Below are positions 44,280 through 53,463 of a stretch of 64,000 nt of DNA, piece after piece (the first letter of the stretch is position 1; each line of letters starts with the position of its first letter). The DNA lies in contig NZ_PVTR01000005.1 in the NCBI RefSeq assembly GCF_003003005.1, positions 248,001-312,000 on the forward strand, given 5' to 3'. This DNA is from Mongoliibacter ruber (GTDB lineage Bacteria; Bacteroidota; Bacteroidia; Cytophagales; Cyclobacteriaceae). The translations under genes were made by a program, and so were the position numbers. The notes beneath the pieces are model-generated. The model saw nothing but the letters and a program-made list of their open reading frames with translations, was not told where the DNA came from and searched no databases.

Positions 44280-44929
44280 TGTATCCTGATTTTCCATATC
44301 GACTCTATTTGGTAACAGACCACGCACTTTGCATGGGAAGGGATTTCTTTTGGGTGGTTGAACAAAGCTTAAAAGGTGGAGTGGACATAGTTCAGCTGAG
44401 GGAAAAAAGTTTGGATGTAGAGTCATTTATCCAAAAAGCAGAAAAACTCAAAGTTCTTTGTGACAAATACCATGTACCATTGGTCATCAATGACTCCGTG
44501 GAGGTGGCAAAAGCTGTAGGTGCGGTCGCATTGCATGTGGGGCAAAGTGATCATTCCATTTCTGAGGCCCAAAAAATCGTGGGGGAGACTTATCCAATAG
44601 GATTGTCTTTAGATAAAAGTGAGGATTATGAAAGTCCTGAATCTTCAAAAGCCTGGTACTATGGTGTGAGCCCTATTTATGCTACCCCAACCAAAACAGA
44701 CACCATTTACGAATGGGGACTAGAAGGACTGTCTTTGTTGAGAAAAAAGACAGAAAAAAAGCTCGTGGCAATAGGCAGCATTAAAACTTCCAATGCAGCT
44801 GAAATTATCAGCCATGGAGCAGATTGCTTGGCGGTGGTTTCCGGAATCTGTTCTGCTCCATCCCCAGCCCATGCAGCAGAAGATTTCAAAAAGGAAATAG
44901 AGAAAGGCTTAAAGCATAAACTATGGTAA
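44279..44929 (+). CDS. thiE: thiamine phosphate synthase
   Basis: ThiE joins hydroxymethylpyrimidine diphosphate and thiazole phosphate into thiamine phosphate. The 216-residue TIM barrel shows DIVQLREKSLDVESFI, PLVINDSVEVAKAVGAVALH with VGQSDHSISEAQKI, YGVSPIYATPTKTD and VAIGSIKTSNAAEIISHGA, all in the usual order. The usual GPxxPTxTK reads SPIYATPTKTD, a normal variant. The start overlaps thiM by one base, and the end overlaps thiD by 7 bases. Confidence 0.94.
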   Translation: MYPDFPYRLYLVTDHALCMGRDFFWVVEQSLKGGVDIVQLREKSLDVESFIQKAEKLKVLCDKYHVPLVINDSVEVAKAVGAVALHVGQSDHSISEAQKIVGETYPIGLSLDKSEDYESPESSKAWYYGVSPIYATPTKTDTIYEWGLEGLSLLRKKTEKKLVAIGSIKTSNAAEIISHGADCLAVVSGICSAPSPAHAAEDFKKEIEKGLKHKLW

Positions 44930-45753
44930 AATCATACATTCCGGTACTCAGTATTGCCGGTTCAGACAGTAGTGGAGGAGCCGGCATTCAGGCTGATTTA
45001 AAAGCATTTTCTGCGCTAGGTTGCTACGGCATGACAGTCATCACGGCGACAACGGCCCAAAACACCAAAGGTGTAAGATCTGTGCATGCTATCCCTGTTC
45101 ATCATATACGGGAGCAATTGGAAACTGTCCTAGAAGACATTGTTCCAAAAGCCATCAAAATCGGCATGGTAAATAGGCCTGAAGTAGCCAGAACAATCGC
45201 CGGAGTTTTAAAGAATCATCCTAAAATTCCCATCATATTTGACCCCGTGATGGTCGCTACCTCTGGAGATAGGTTGATTGAGTTTGACACCATACAGATC
45301 CTAAAAGAAACTCTATTCCCAATCTGTAGCCTGTTGACTCCCAATTTGGACGAGGCCACAATTTTATCAGGAATGGAAATCAATAATGAAGATTCTATGG
45401 AAAAAGCAGGTCTTCAAATAATAGAAATGGGTTGTCAGGCAGTACTGGTAAAAGGAGGTCACTTAAAAGCAAGTATTGTCAAGGACCTATTGGTACAAAA
45501 AGACCAGAAAACCATCTCTTTTGAAAGTGGATACATCAGCACCAAAAACCTACATGGTACAGGTTGCACGATGTCTTCTGCTATCGCTGCAGAAATGGCC
45601 AAAGGCCTGACATTAACCAAGGCGGTAGAAAACGCCAAATCCTATATCAGCGGGGCAATAGCTGCCGGAAAAGATATCAAAACCGGACTTGGAAATGGTC
45701 CGCTCAATCATTTTTACAACCCTCAAAAACAAATCACCCATGACGTGGACTGA
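44923..45753 (+). CDS. thiD: hydroxymethylpyrimidine/phosphomethylpyrimidine kinase
   Basis: ThiD phosphorylates HMP twice to the diphosphate used by ThiE. The 276 residues include the ribokinase-like signature VLSIAGSDSSGGAGIQADLK, CYGMTVITATTAQNTKGV, IFDPVMVATSGDRLIE and LLTPNLDEATILSG. The anion-hole motif is LHGTGCTMSSAIAAEMAKG. It lies within an overlapping run of four genes, and its end overlaps tenA by 14 bases, so expression should be tightly coupled. Confidence 0.95.
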   Translation: MVKSYIPVLSIAGSDSSGGAGIQADLKAFSALGCYGMTVITATTAQNTKGVRSVHAIPVHHIREQLETVLEDIVPKAIKIGMVNRPEVARTIAGVLKNHPKIPIIFDPVMVATSGDRLIEFDTIQILKETLFPICSLLTPNLDEATILSGMEINNEDSMEKAGLQIIEMGCQAVLVKGGHLKASIVKDLLVQKDQKTISFESGYISTKNLHGTGCTMSSAIAAEMAKGLTLTKAVENAKSYISGAIAAGKDIKTGLGNGPLNHFYNPQKQITHDVD

Positions 45754-46396
45754 AAGTACCTGGGAGCACATTACGCCTCTATATGATAAAATCATAGAGA
45801 TGCCCTTCAACCAAGAGTTGATGAAAGGGACATTGCCTAAAGAGAAGTTTAAATTCTATATGGCTCAAGATGCCTATTACCTAGGGGAATTTGGAAAAGC
45901 GCTGAGCATGATATCCAGCAGGATGAGAAGCACGGAACATGTGTTGGCCTTTTCCCAATTTGCCAGTGGGGCCATCGTGGTAGAAAGGGCATTACATGAA
46001 GGATACTTTAAGACATTGGGTCTACCTGAAAATGTACAACCGAGTCCGAGTTGCCTGTTGTATACTAATTACCTTCTCAATCAAGCGGCCTATGGCAATA
46101 TAGAAACAGCCGTTGCTGCGGTACTACCCTGTTTCTGGATCTATAAAAAAGTGGGAGATTTCATCTACAGTCAGCAGAAAAACATTCCCAACAATCCTTA
46201 TAAAGACTGGATAGACACCTACTCAGGAGAAGAATTTGCCAAATCTGTGCAATTGGCCTTGGAGATCACAGATGAATTGGCAGAAAGTGCCAGCAGGTCA
46301 GCGCAGCAGGAAATGTTGACAGCTTTTGAGATGGCGAGTAAGCTGGAATGGATGTTTTGGGATTCGGCCTATCGCATGGAAAAGTGGGCGGTTTAA
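45740..46396 (+). CDS. tenA: thiaminase II / aminopyrimidine aminohydrolase TenA
   Basis: TenA hydrolyses aminomethyl-pyrimidine degradation products of thiamine, giving HMP for ThiD. The 218-residue helical protein shows YMAQDAYYLGEFGKALSMIS (D44), the catalytic C131 in LPCFWIYKKVG, and E203 in KLEWMFWDSAY. The ATG at 45740 is chosen because it gives the standard MTWTESTWEH start; an upstream start at 45689 would overlap thiD by 65 bases. With thiM, thiE and thiD it forms a salvage rather than de novo operon. No thiC, thiG or thiS is in the window. Confidence 0.92.
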   Translation: MTWTESTWEHITPLYDKIIEMPFNQELMKGTLPKEKFKFYMAQDAYYLGEFGKALSMISSRMRSTEHVLAFSQFASGAIVVERALHEGYFKTLGLPENVQPSPSCLLYTNYLLNQAAYGNIETAVAAVLPCFWIYKKVGDFIYSQQKNIPNNPYKDWIDTYSGEEFAKSVQLALEITDELAESASRSAQQEMLTAFEMASKLEWMFWDSAYRMEKWAV

Positions 46397-46582
46397 AATC
46401 TGAAATCTATATTCAAAATCTTAAATTCATTTCCCGTAACGACGCAAAGAGAAAAAGAAGTTGAAAAGCTTCATTGGCCATCATAGATGTATTATTGGCG
46501 TTTCTCCTTGAACTACGCCGATCTGAGTGTCCCCACTCACATCCCTCTATATCTAAATAGCGTACTCTTGACTCTGTTTCCT

Positions 46583-46960
46583 CTCAGATCTCTCTCCCGA
46601 CAGTAGTACGGGATACCAATGACAGATTCATAGGGGTCGTCACCCTGAGTGCCCAACATTTTAAAAACTTTCAGAAATGGCAATGACAATTGGTTAGCCG
46701 TCATCCTGAAGGAGGTACGACTGAAGGATCTCCAGGCTTGAAAGGAAGAGATTCTTCACTACGTTCAGAATGACGCCGTGGTGATGTCATTCCCTTTCTG
46801 TAAATGCCAAATTTTAAAAACTATATATGACGTATTAAATATTTCTCGCAGTGCTCGCAGCGATTTCACAGCGGCCGCCGCGAGAAAACAATTATCATTT
46901 TCTTTCTGTAAATTCTAAATATTAAAAACTCGAGATGACAAGGTTAGGCCGTTTTTCATT
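46583..46960 (+). repeat. complex dispersed intergenic repeat, copy 1
   Basis: Copy 1 reads, left to right: CAGATCTCTCTCCCGACAGT with AGTACGGGATACCAATGACA; one or more subunits with TTTCTGTAAATGCCAAATTT and TAAAAACT; then CGCAGCGATTTCACAGCGGC with CGCCGCGAGAAAACAATT; then ACTCGAGATGACAAGGT. A second copy on the other strand at 59510-59768 has the same order, but it lacks an internal ~130-bp part. The GC-rich core contains a NotI-like GCGGCCGC palindrome. Confidence 0.85.
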
Positions 46961-47009
46961 TTGATCCTTGAATTACAGACTTTACATGTCAACCTTGTCT
47001 CGCTTCTCG

Positions 47010-47345
47010 TTTCTGTTAAAGGCTAAACCTTCGAGGTTTCAAACCCCGAACTATCGGGGCTCAAAGGTCACTCTCACCCTTTTCATCCTTCCTCCCTCAT
47101 CCTTCATCCTTTCTTTCACATCTCACTTCTGTTTAAGGCTAAACCTTCATGTTTTCAAACCCCGACTATAGGGGCTCAAAGGTCACTCTCACCTTTTTCA
47201 TCCTTCATCCCTCATCCTTCATCCTTTCTTTCACATCTCACTTCTGTTTAAGGCTAAACCTTCATGTTTTCAAACCCCGACTATAGGGGCTCAAAAGTCA
47301 CTCTCACCCTTTTCATCCTTCCTCCCTCATCCTTCATCCTTTCTT
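47010..47345 (+). repeat. three tandem ~115-bp direct repeats
   Basis: The word GGCTAAACCTTC starts at 47021, 47137 and 47252, giving spacings of 116 and 115. Each unit holds a hairpin-like AACCCCGA(A)CTATxGGGGCTC and a C/T-rich stretch (CTCATCCTTCATCCTTTCTT). Units 2 and 3 are nearly identical; unit 1 differs mainly by GAGGTTT for ATGTTTT. This looks like recent tandem duplication of an intergenic element. Confidence 0.85.
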
Positions 47346-47435
47346 TCTCTCTCGCTTCTGTCTCATTTCTGTCACGCTTCTAACCTCTTGTTTCTTGCTT
47401 CTTGTTTCTCGCTTCTCGCTTCTCGCATCTCGCCT

Positions 47436-50381
47436 CTACCTCAGCGCTTCCCACAATACCTCCACCGGATGCTTGGCTTTTTTACCTGTGCCATCGGCTA
47501 TCTGATGGCGGCAGGAAGTACCCGGAGCAGCGATCAATGTATCTTCAGCTGCATCCCTCACAGCAGGAAACAACACCATTTCTCCGATCTGCATGCTGAG
47601 TGCATAATGCTCCTTTTCATAGCCAAATGAACCGGCCATACCACAACAGCCCGATGGAATGATTTCTACCGTATAGTTCACCGGAAGGCTTAACATTTTC
47701 TGTGTCCATGTAAGAGATGATAAAGCTTTTTGGTGGCAGTGGCCATGTAGTTTGATATTTTGAGCGTGATCTGTAAACTGATCGCTTGTAATATTGCCTG
47801 CAGCGATTTCCCTACCTATAAACTCATCAATCATCAGGGTATGGAACTTCAGTTTTTTGGCTGCTTCTACCCACTTGGGGCTTACCAACTTGGGATACTC
47901 ATCCCTGAAACTCAATATTGCTGATGGCTCAATCCCAACCAATGGCGTATTCCCATCAATCAATTTATCAAATACCTCCACATTCGCATCTGCATGTTTT
48001 CTGGCTTTATCCAACAAGCCTTTTGAAAGTGCCGACCTGCCGCTTTCCTGGTGATCGACTACTATGATTTCATAGCCTAATTTTCTAAGTAATTTGATCG
48101 CAGTAATCCCAATCTCCGTATCATTGAAATTGGTAAACTCATCTACAAACAAATAAATAGTTTTGACAATCTTAGTCGGTACAGGAAGCTGGGAATAGTT
48201 TTTCTTATACCAGGTCCTGAGATTCACTTTTTGGATGGTAGGCAACTGCCGTTTGGGTGCTACTCCTAAGACAGATTTCATCAAGCCTCCGGTCAGGCCA
48301 TTACTCAATGCAAAATTGCTTACTCCAGGTAAAATCCCTGCCAGTCCATTGAGGTCATTGATATAGGCAAAAGCTTTGGAACGCAGGGGAATACCATTTT
48401 TCTTTTGGTATTGGTAGAGAAACTCCGCTTTCATAGAAGCCATGTCCACATTGGAAGGACATTCGGCCGTACAGCCTTTACAGGAAAGGCAGAGGTCCAA
48501 GGCCTCTTTGATTTCAGGATGGTCAAAAGGGTTGGATTCTTTATCCAAAGTCAAAAATTCCCTCAGGGTATTGGCCCGGCCTCTGGTCGTGTCTTTTTCA
48601 TTTCGGGTAGCCTGATAACTAGGGCACATGGTTCCACCCGAAGCTGGCAGTTTACGGCAATCGCCCGATCCATTGCATTTCTCAGCCATTCTCAAAAAAC
48701 CTCCTACATGTCCAAAGTCCATCAAAGTTTCCTGCACAGGAGTCTTCATATCAGGCTCATATCGGAGAAAAGTATTCATAGGAGCCGTATCCACTATTTT
48801 CCCGGGATTAAAAATATTGTCAGGATCCCAGGTGTATTTGATCCTTCGGAAAAGTTGGTAATTCTCCTCTCCGACCATGATGGGAATAAAAGGAGCCCTC
48901 ACCCTCCCATCTCCATGTTCACCCGAAAGTGAACCATTGTATTTTTTCACCAGTTTGGCCACATCCAAAGAAATCTGATAAAACTCCTCTTGGTCTTTCT
49001 TTTTCTTCAAGTCCAGTATAGGCCTCAAATGGATTTCACCCGCGCCGGCATGGGCATAGTGCACAGGTTCCTGTCCGTAAGCCTCCATCATTTTATCAAA
49101 CTCCGCAATATAATCCGCCAAATCCTCAATGTCCACAGCTGTATCTTCTATACAGGCCACCGCCTTTCTATCACCTGGAATATTGGCGAGCAATCCCAAA
49201 CCGGCTGACCTCAGGGCCCAAGCAGATTTGGTTTTGTCTGGCCCGATAACGGGATAAGCATATCCCAAACCTGCAGCTTCCAGGTCGGCAATCAGTTTTT
49301 CAGCTTTTGTTCTGGCCTCTTCCTCTGTTTTTCCGGTAAACTCCACCATCAACAAAGCCATAGGATCTCCTTCTACAAAATACCTGTTTTTCCCGTATTC
49401 AATGCTCTCTTTGGTACAATCAAGGATAATTTTATCCATCAACTCCACCGCTGTAGCTGGGTGTTTCATGGCCACCTGGGCAGCCAACATGCTTTGGTGA
49501 ATGGATCCAAAATGAGCCGCAACTACCACCTCAACCGGGTCAGGCAATGGATCAAGGGAGATTTTTATTTCTGTGGTAAAAGCCAATGTACCTTCTGATC
49601 CGGAAAGCAGTTTGCAGAAATTAAATTGCTCTCCATCTTCTTTAAAAACATCTGTGTCCAGCAAAGCATCTACTGCATAGCCGGTATTTCTTCTATGGAT
49701 ACTTTTTTTGGGAAAGTTTTCTTCGATGTTTTTTTGGGCATTTGGGTCAGACAATTCCAATTTGAGTTGTCTGTACACCTCACCCTCAATACTATCCAAC
49801 TGACATTTTTCCTCAAATTCTTTTTTAGTAATTGATTCAAAAACCGCTTCAGATCCATCAGAAAGTAATGTGTTTAACTTCATTACTTTATCCCTTGTGG
49901 TACCATAGACGATGGAAGTGGTTCCAGAGGAATTGTTGCCCACCATACCGCCTATCATGGCCCTATTGGCTGTAGAGGTGATAGGGCTAAAAAAAAGTCC
50001 ATGCGGTTTCAGGTACCTATTCAGTTCATCTCGCACCACACCGGGCTGTACCCTTACCCATTTTTCTTCCTTATTGAATTCCAGGATTGAGGTAAAGTGT
50101 TTGGACACATCCACCACTATTCCATTGCCCACACACTGACCGGCCAAGGAAGTTCCGGCTGTACGGGGAATCAGGGAAGTTTTATTTGCCTTTGCAAAAA
50201 GAATCAATTGGCGGATATCATCCTCGTTTTTAGGGAAAGCCACAGCCAGGGGCATTTCTCTGTAAACAGAGGCATCCGTGGCGTAAAGTGTTTTGGTGAG
50301 GGAATCGAATTTCAGTTCTCCTGCCAATTTAGCTTGAAGTTCCTCCAAGGCAGGCAATAGGTTAGGTTTGGTCAAAGTCAT
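47436..50381 (-). CDS. FAD-binding and Fe-S (CCG) dehydrogenase, D-2-hydroxyacid/YdiJ-like
   Basis: The 981-residue protein fuses an FAD-linked oxidase (PCMH) module with a ferredoxin/CCG module. The N-half shows LIPRTAGTSLAGQCVGNGIV, PITSTANRAMIGGMVGNNSS and SLSGEHGDGRVRAPFIPIM. The Fe-S half has ALDLCLSCKGCTAECPSNVD (4Fe-4S), CNGSGDCRKL, then the CCG-type GHCHQKALSSLTW and PSGCCGMAGSFGYEKEHYAL. Size and order fit the YdiJ/D-lactate or D-2-hydroxyglutarate dehydrogenase family. Substrate specificity cannot be fixed from sequence. The 3' end abuts the repeat-rich region, the C-terminal words reaching AAGTACCCGGAGCAGCGATC. Confidence 0.9.
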   Translation of the reverse strand: MTLTKPNLLPALEELQAKLAGELKFDSLTKTLYATDASVYREMPLAVAFPKNEDDIRQLILFAKANKTSLIPRTAGTSLAGQCVGNGIVVDVSKHFTSILEFNKEEKWVRVQPGVVRDELNRYLKPHGLFFSPITSTANRAMIGGMVGNNSSGTTSIVYGTTRDKVMKLNTLLSDGSEAVFESITKKEFEEKCQLDSIEGEVYRQLKLELSDPNAQKNIEENFPKKSIHRRNTGYAVDALLDTDVFKEDGEQFNFCKLLSGSEGTLAFTTEIKISLDPLPDPVEVVVAAHFGSIHQSMLAAQVAMKHPATAVELMDKIILDCTKESIEYGKNRYFVEGDPMALLMVEFTGKTEEEARTKAEKLIADLEAAGLGYAYPVIGPDKTKSAWALRSAGLGLLANIPGDRKAVACIEDTAVDIEDLADYIAEFDKMMEAYGQEPVHYAHAGAGEIHLRPILDLKKKKDQEEFYQISLDVAKLVKKYNGSLSGEHGDGRVRAPFIPIMVGEENYQLFRRIKYTWDPDNIFNPGKIVDTAPMNTFLRYEPDMKTPVQETLMDFGHVGGFLRMAEKCNGSGDCRKLPASGGTMCPSYQATRNEKDTTRGRANTLREFLTLDKESNPFDHPEIKEALDLCLSCKGCTAECPSNVDMASMKAEFLYQYQKKNGIPLRSKAFAYINDLNGLAGILPGVSNFALSNGLTGGLMKSVLGVAPKRQLPTIQKVNLRTWYKKNYSQLPVPTKIVKTIYLFVDEFTNFNDTEIGITAIKLLRKLGYEIIVVDHQESGRSALSKGLLDKARKHADANVEVFDKLIDGNTPLVGIEPSAILSFRDEYPKLVSPKWVEAAKKLKFHTLMIDEFIGREIAAGNITSDQFTDHAQNIKLHGHCHQKALSSLTWTQKMLSLPVNYTVEIIPSGCCGMAGSFGYEKEHYALSMQIGEMVLFPAVRDAAEDTLIAAPGTSCRHQIADGTGKKAKHPVEVLWEALR

Positions 50382-50763
50382 GTTTCAAAAATAAGGAATA
50401 GAAGGATTCCTTTTAGGGATTGGGGAAAGAAAAAGGGTAAGTGTAAGTTTTTAAATATTTTTCCACGCGAAGACGCAAAGAGAAAAAGAGAATATTGAAA
50501 TCATTATTGGCCGTGAAGACCATTTTCTTGAAATAATTATCTTTAACAATTGTTTTAAGGACTCAAAGATTTATGCCGGGGGCACAGCCTGGCGGTAAAT
50601 CAATTTGGCCAAACTATTTAGACTGCAGATTAGTAAGTTTTAGATTGCTTTTAAATCTGAAAAATTAAATTTTACCGTCAAACCATCTGCGCACATCAGC
50701 GATATTTGCTGGATAAAAACCAATGAAATTTTGTTAAACGATTTGTTTTCCCTAAATTATAGC
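50382..50763. other. 382-bp intergenic region with repeat fragment
   Basis: The left part (near 50462-50510) carries CCACGCGAAGACGCAAAGAG then AAAAAGAGAATATTGAA and ATTGGCC, closely matching 46434-46480 in the same orientation. A GGGGGCACAGCCTGGCGG stem-like patch lies near 50578-50596. No gene was found. Promoter signals for the following small gene could not be resolved. Confidence 0.55.
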
Positions 50764-51006
50764 ATGGTTGTAAGAAAAAAACATACCAAAATCCGAAAAT
50801 CCGGCAATACTTCCATCCTAGACAGGGCAGGTAATATTCCGGAAAGGCAACTGCAGTACCACAACCTTCACCAAATCAGCGAACAAAGCTCAGAACTTTT
50901 TTTAGAAGATATGGAGCAGGAAGAAAACAGCTCCAATTCAAACCATTTGGTGTTAGCCTTCTTAGCTTTCTTAGTGTTTCTATCTATTTCCCTCTTTTTC
51001 CTTTAG
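50764..51006 (+). CDS. small tail-anchored hypothetical protein
   Basis: The 80-residue product starts at the ATG (MVVRKKHTKIRKSGNTSILD) with a basic, Ser/Thr-containing N-terminus. An acidic middle follows (SSELFLEDMEQEENSSNS), and the last 18 residues are a pure hydrophobic helix (LVLAFLAFLVFLSISLFFL). This predicts a tail-anchored, inner-membrane protein with its N-terminus in the cytoplasm. A TTG start at 50731 is possible but less likely. I do not recognise a family. The gene lies 82 bases before the YdcF gene and could share its transcript. Confidence 0.45.
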   Translation: MVVRKKHTKIRKSGNTSILDRAGNIPERQLQYHNLHQISEQSSELFLEDMEQEENSSNSNHLVLAFLAFLVFLSISLFFL

Positions 51007-51088
51007 TTTTTCTAATTTTCCTCTGATTGCTTTGCACATATTTGGAGCCTAGATTCAGTCTGCTTTATATTGCCTGAAAAATACAGCT

Positions 51089-51859
51089 ATGTTCTTTTAC
51101 CTCTCCCAGTTCCTGAGTTTTCTAGCAATGCCCCTTACCTTTATTATTGTCTTGTTTGCTGCAGGATTTATTTTGCATAAAAAAGTCTATGCCAAAAAAT
51201 TAATCTTGACTGGATTTATTTTGCTTCTCTTTTTCAGCAATCCATTTATCTCAAACCTGTGCATGTTGGCTTGGGAACCAGATTTCAAAGCTTTTGATAC
51301 CTTGCCTGATTATGAGGTAGGTATTGTCTTGACAGGAGTCACCAATTTGAGCAAAACAGCATACGACCGCACCTTTTTTGACAAAGGGGCAGACAGGGTC
51401 ACCCATGCCATTCAATTGTACAAATTAGGGAAAATCAAAAAAATCCTCATCACTGGTGGACAAGGCCTGAATCCTGTCAACCCCAATACGGAAGCAGAAT
51501 GGCTGCGGGATGTGATGCTATTGGCAGAAATACCCGAAGAGGATATTATGGTGGAGAACCAAGCCAAAAACACTTACCAAAATGCCGTTTTGGCCAAAGA
51601 AACACTCATAGAAAATGGATACCATACTAACCAGGAATTTCTGCTGATTACCTCTGCTTTTCACATGTACCGATCTAAAGGCTGCTTCGATAAGGTAGGT
51701 TTACAAACGGAATCCTTTCCTGTGGACTACTACGCACATGACATTAAATTCAACATACCTAGCCTTTTTTATCCTGATCCAAATAGCATTTCTACTTGGC
51801 ATAGGCTGTTTAAGGAATGGATTGGAATTACGATGTATAAAGTCGCCGGTTATATTTAA
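51089..51859 (+). CDS. YdcF/ElyC/SanA-family membrane protein (DUF218)
   Basis: The 256-residue product has two N-terminal membrane helices (about 5-30 and 37-60) and a DUF218 domain. The family motif is EVGIVLTGVTNLSKTAYD, then RVTHAIQLYKLGKIKKILIT followed by GGQGLNPVNPNTEAEWLRD, VENQAKNTYQNAVLAKETL and FLLITSAFHMYRSKGCFDKV. ElyC and SanA act in envelope integrity and lipid-carrier metabolism, though the biochemical role is unclear. Its end overlaps the convergent lipoprotein gene by 4 bases. Confidence 0.87.
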   Translation: MFFYLSQFLSFLAMPLTFIIVLFAAGFILHKKVYAKKLILTGFILLLFFSNPFISNLCMLAWEPDFKAFDTLPDYEVGIVLTGVTNLSKTAYDRTFFDKGADRVTHAIQLYKLGKIKKILITGGQGLNPVNPNTEAEWLRDVMLLAEIPEEDIMVENQAKNTYQNAVLAKETLIENGYHTNQEFLLITSAFHMYRSKGCFDKVGLQTESFPVDYYAHDIKFNIPSLFYPDPNSISTWHRLFKEWIGITMYKVAGYI

Positions 51860-52989
51860 TTATCCACTTTAATCAACCTAAACTGAAGAACTTCCTCATC
51901 GACTTCTGGATTATTGGGATGATCCGTGCTGTACCAGAACCCTTTCTCGGTATCAAAAAGGTAATTGCCATTGGCCATGGATTCCGGTAAAACCAATTCT
52001 CCCAAATGATTGAAATCTTCGTCTAAGAAAACAAGGCCCCATGTTGACTGCAAAAATTGACCATCTGCATCCATACCGTCTTCTGGACTTTCGGCAAATT
52101 TTGCTTTCCTCACATAAACATTTTGTTTAGGAAAAAAACTGACTGACTCATACATATCGCTGAAACTGATGATACGCATCACTTCCATCATGTCCTCAAA
52201 CATATCCACAGAGGATACCGGAGGATCATTTGGAAAAGTAGATATTCCAGCATAAAACTGTTCTACACTGCCATTTTTGTAAACATAAAGGTCACGGAAA
52301 TTATGGTTGATCAATATCTCTCCATTTTTTCCGTAAGCAATAGAGGGGATAATCAATTTGTTGAGATTGTCTCCTAAAAACCCAAGATCAAAATCATTCA
52401 GGTCCTCATAAACTCCTTCTTCCAAATCATAAGCTACCAAATTCGGCATAGCAGCTATTTCCTCAGGACTCAACTCAGTCCATTTGAAAACCTGTGGCAA
52501 GGAAGGGTGGTAAATTTTCTTTCCTTCTTGAATGAAACTAAAAGTCATCGCTGAAACTCCCCTTTCAGAAAGTTCATCAGTATTGAGTTTGTAGCGGTTG
52601 ATAACTTTTGCTTCAGGACTTACATGAAAAATCTCTTCCAGTTGAGATGCTATCCAGTAATCCCCTCGCTCATCCACCTGAATGTCTCCAATGCTACTAC
52701 CAACTCCATCTGGCCCTTCTTTATCAAAAGTGGTCACAGATTGTAAATCAAAATTGGAAAGATCATAAACAGCAATGCTATTCATCGAGTAGTTGAAAAG
52801 GTAAATATTGTCATTGGCAGAGAAGAGTTTGTGTCCAAAATGCCCCCAACCGTCCGGGAGATCCAGCTGGATGGTTTCATCAGCAAGTTGAAAAGTCTTT
52901 GTGGGTGTTTCTTTTATACCCTTCTCTGAATTTGTACAGGAAAATATAAAGACCCCAACGCAAAGCAGGTAAAAACTTCTTTTGATCAT
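51856..52989 (-). CDS. DUF4221-like propeller lipoprotein
   Basis: From M10 (52989) the product begins MIKRSFYLLCVGVFIFSC, a strong lipobox, with about 377 residues. The body repeats propeller-like strands: DNIYLFNYSMNSIAVYDLSN, GDIQVDERGDYWIASQLEE, IAYGKNGEILINHNFRDLYV and GNYLFDTEKGFWYSTDHPNN. It resembles the DUF4221/BF3164 group and the lipoprotein at 38255-39415, but with normal base composition. The stop overlaps that of YdcF by 4 bases (convergent). Function is unknown. Confidence 0.68.
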   Translation of the reverse strand: MIKRSFYLLCVGVFIFSCTNSEKGIKETPTKTFQLADETIQLDLPDGWGHFGHKLFSANDNIYLFNYSMNSIAVYDLSNFDLQSVTTFDKEGPDGVGSSIGDIQVDERGDYWIASQLEEIFHVSPEAKVINRYKLNTDELSERGVSAMTFSFIQEGKKIYHPSLPQVFKWTELSPEEIAAMPNLVAYDLEEGVYEDLNDFDLGFLGDNLNKLIIPSIAYGKNGEILINHNFRDLYVYKNGSVEQFYAGISTFPNDPPVSSVDMFEDMMEVMRIISFSDMYESVSFFPKQNVYVRKAKFAESPEDGMDADGQFLQSTWGLVFLDEDFNHLGELVLPESMANGNYLFDTEKGFWYSTDHPNNPEVDEEVLQFRLIKVDN

Positions 52990-53463
52990 CACAACAAGAA
53001 TTAGTAGAAATCGCAAACTACTAATTCTTTAGATAAGAAAAAATTCATCAGATTCTTTTTCTGAACAATATGAAGAAGCTTTAGGAATATGAAATACCTA
53101 AAGCTTTTCCAATATATATGTGTACTCGATTAAGTGCCCGTAAGCAATTCTTGTTTTAATTTTATTCTAAATGTTCACTTTCAATTAATTTTTATTTATA
53201 AAGCTACTTTTTCCATGATGAAAAAGTAGCCAACCCCGATAGCGATCGGGGCTAGAATTTCGAATCCTATCAGCCCACATGGCCTTCGCTGGCCTGTCTG
53301 CCGTGATCATCCAGGCAGGCCCGGTCGAAATTCATCCTCCCCTGCTGTACCTAAAATAAAGGTTAGGATAAAGTGAAATGTTTTGGTTTTCTAAATCCTA
53401 AGTGCAAACATGCGGTAACATATATTTCAATAACTCTTAAGCATAAAACAGTTAGCAACTTTT
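52990..53463. other. 474-bp intergenic region with hairpin repeats
   Basis: The region separates the DUF4221-like and CBS genes and holds no gene. It contains an AT-rich left half, the hairpin element at 53206-53335, and a bland AT-rich right end. The CBS gene reads leftward from 53922, so this stretch is downstream of it and upstream of the lipoprotein. Confidence 0.6.
53206..53335. repeat. hairpin-rich repeat element
   Basis: GCTACTTTTTC and GAAAAAGTAGC form an 11-bp stem around CATGAT (53203-53230). It is followed by CCCCGATAGCGATCGGGG, a second stem, near 53235-53252, and a GGCCTTCGCTGGCC hairpin near 53281-53294. The pair GAATTTCGA / GAAATTC flanks them loosely. AAAAAGTAGCC followed by a GC-rich stem is a common Bacteroidota intergenic repeat, as I recall. 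Confidence 0.6.

Larger units (their letters stand above)
46397..47435. other. 1-kb non-coding repeat-rich region
   Basis: This gap has no credible gene. It starts with a segment also found at 50.46 kb (ACGCAAAGAGAAAAAG). It then carries the dispersed complex repeat at 46583-46960, a triplicated ~115-bp unit at 47010-47345, and ends in a C/T-rich tract of TTCTCGCTTCTCGC-like words running into the next gene's stop. The short open frames here cross repeat boundaries and show no protein-like character. Confidence 0.75.

Noticed and set aside
46968-47171. 67-residue plus-strand frame at 47 kb
   Set aside because: It runs across the tandem repeat unit and its translation is repeat-driven, with no recognisable domain.
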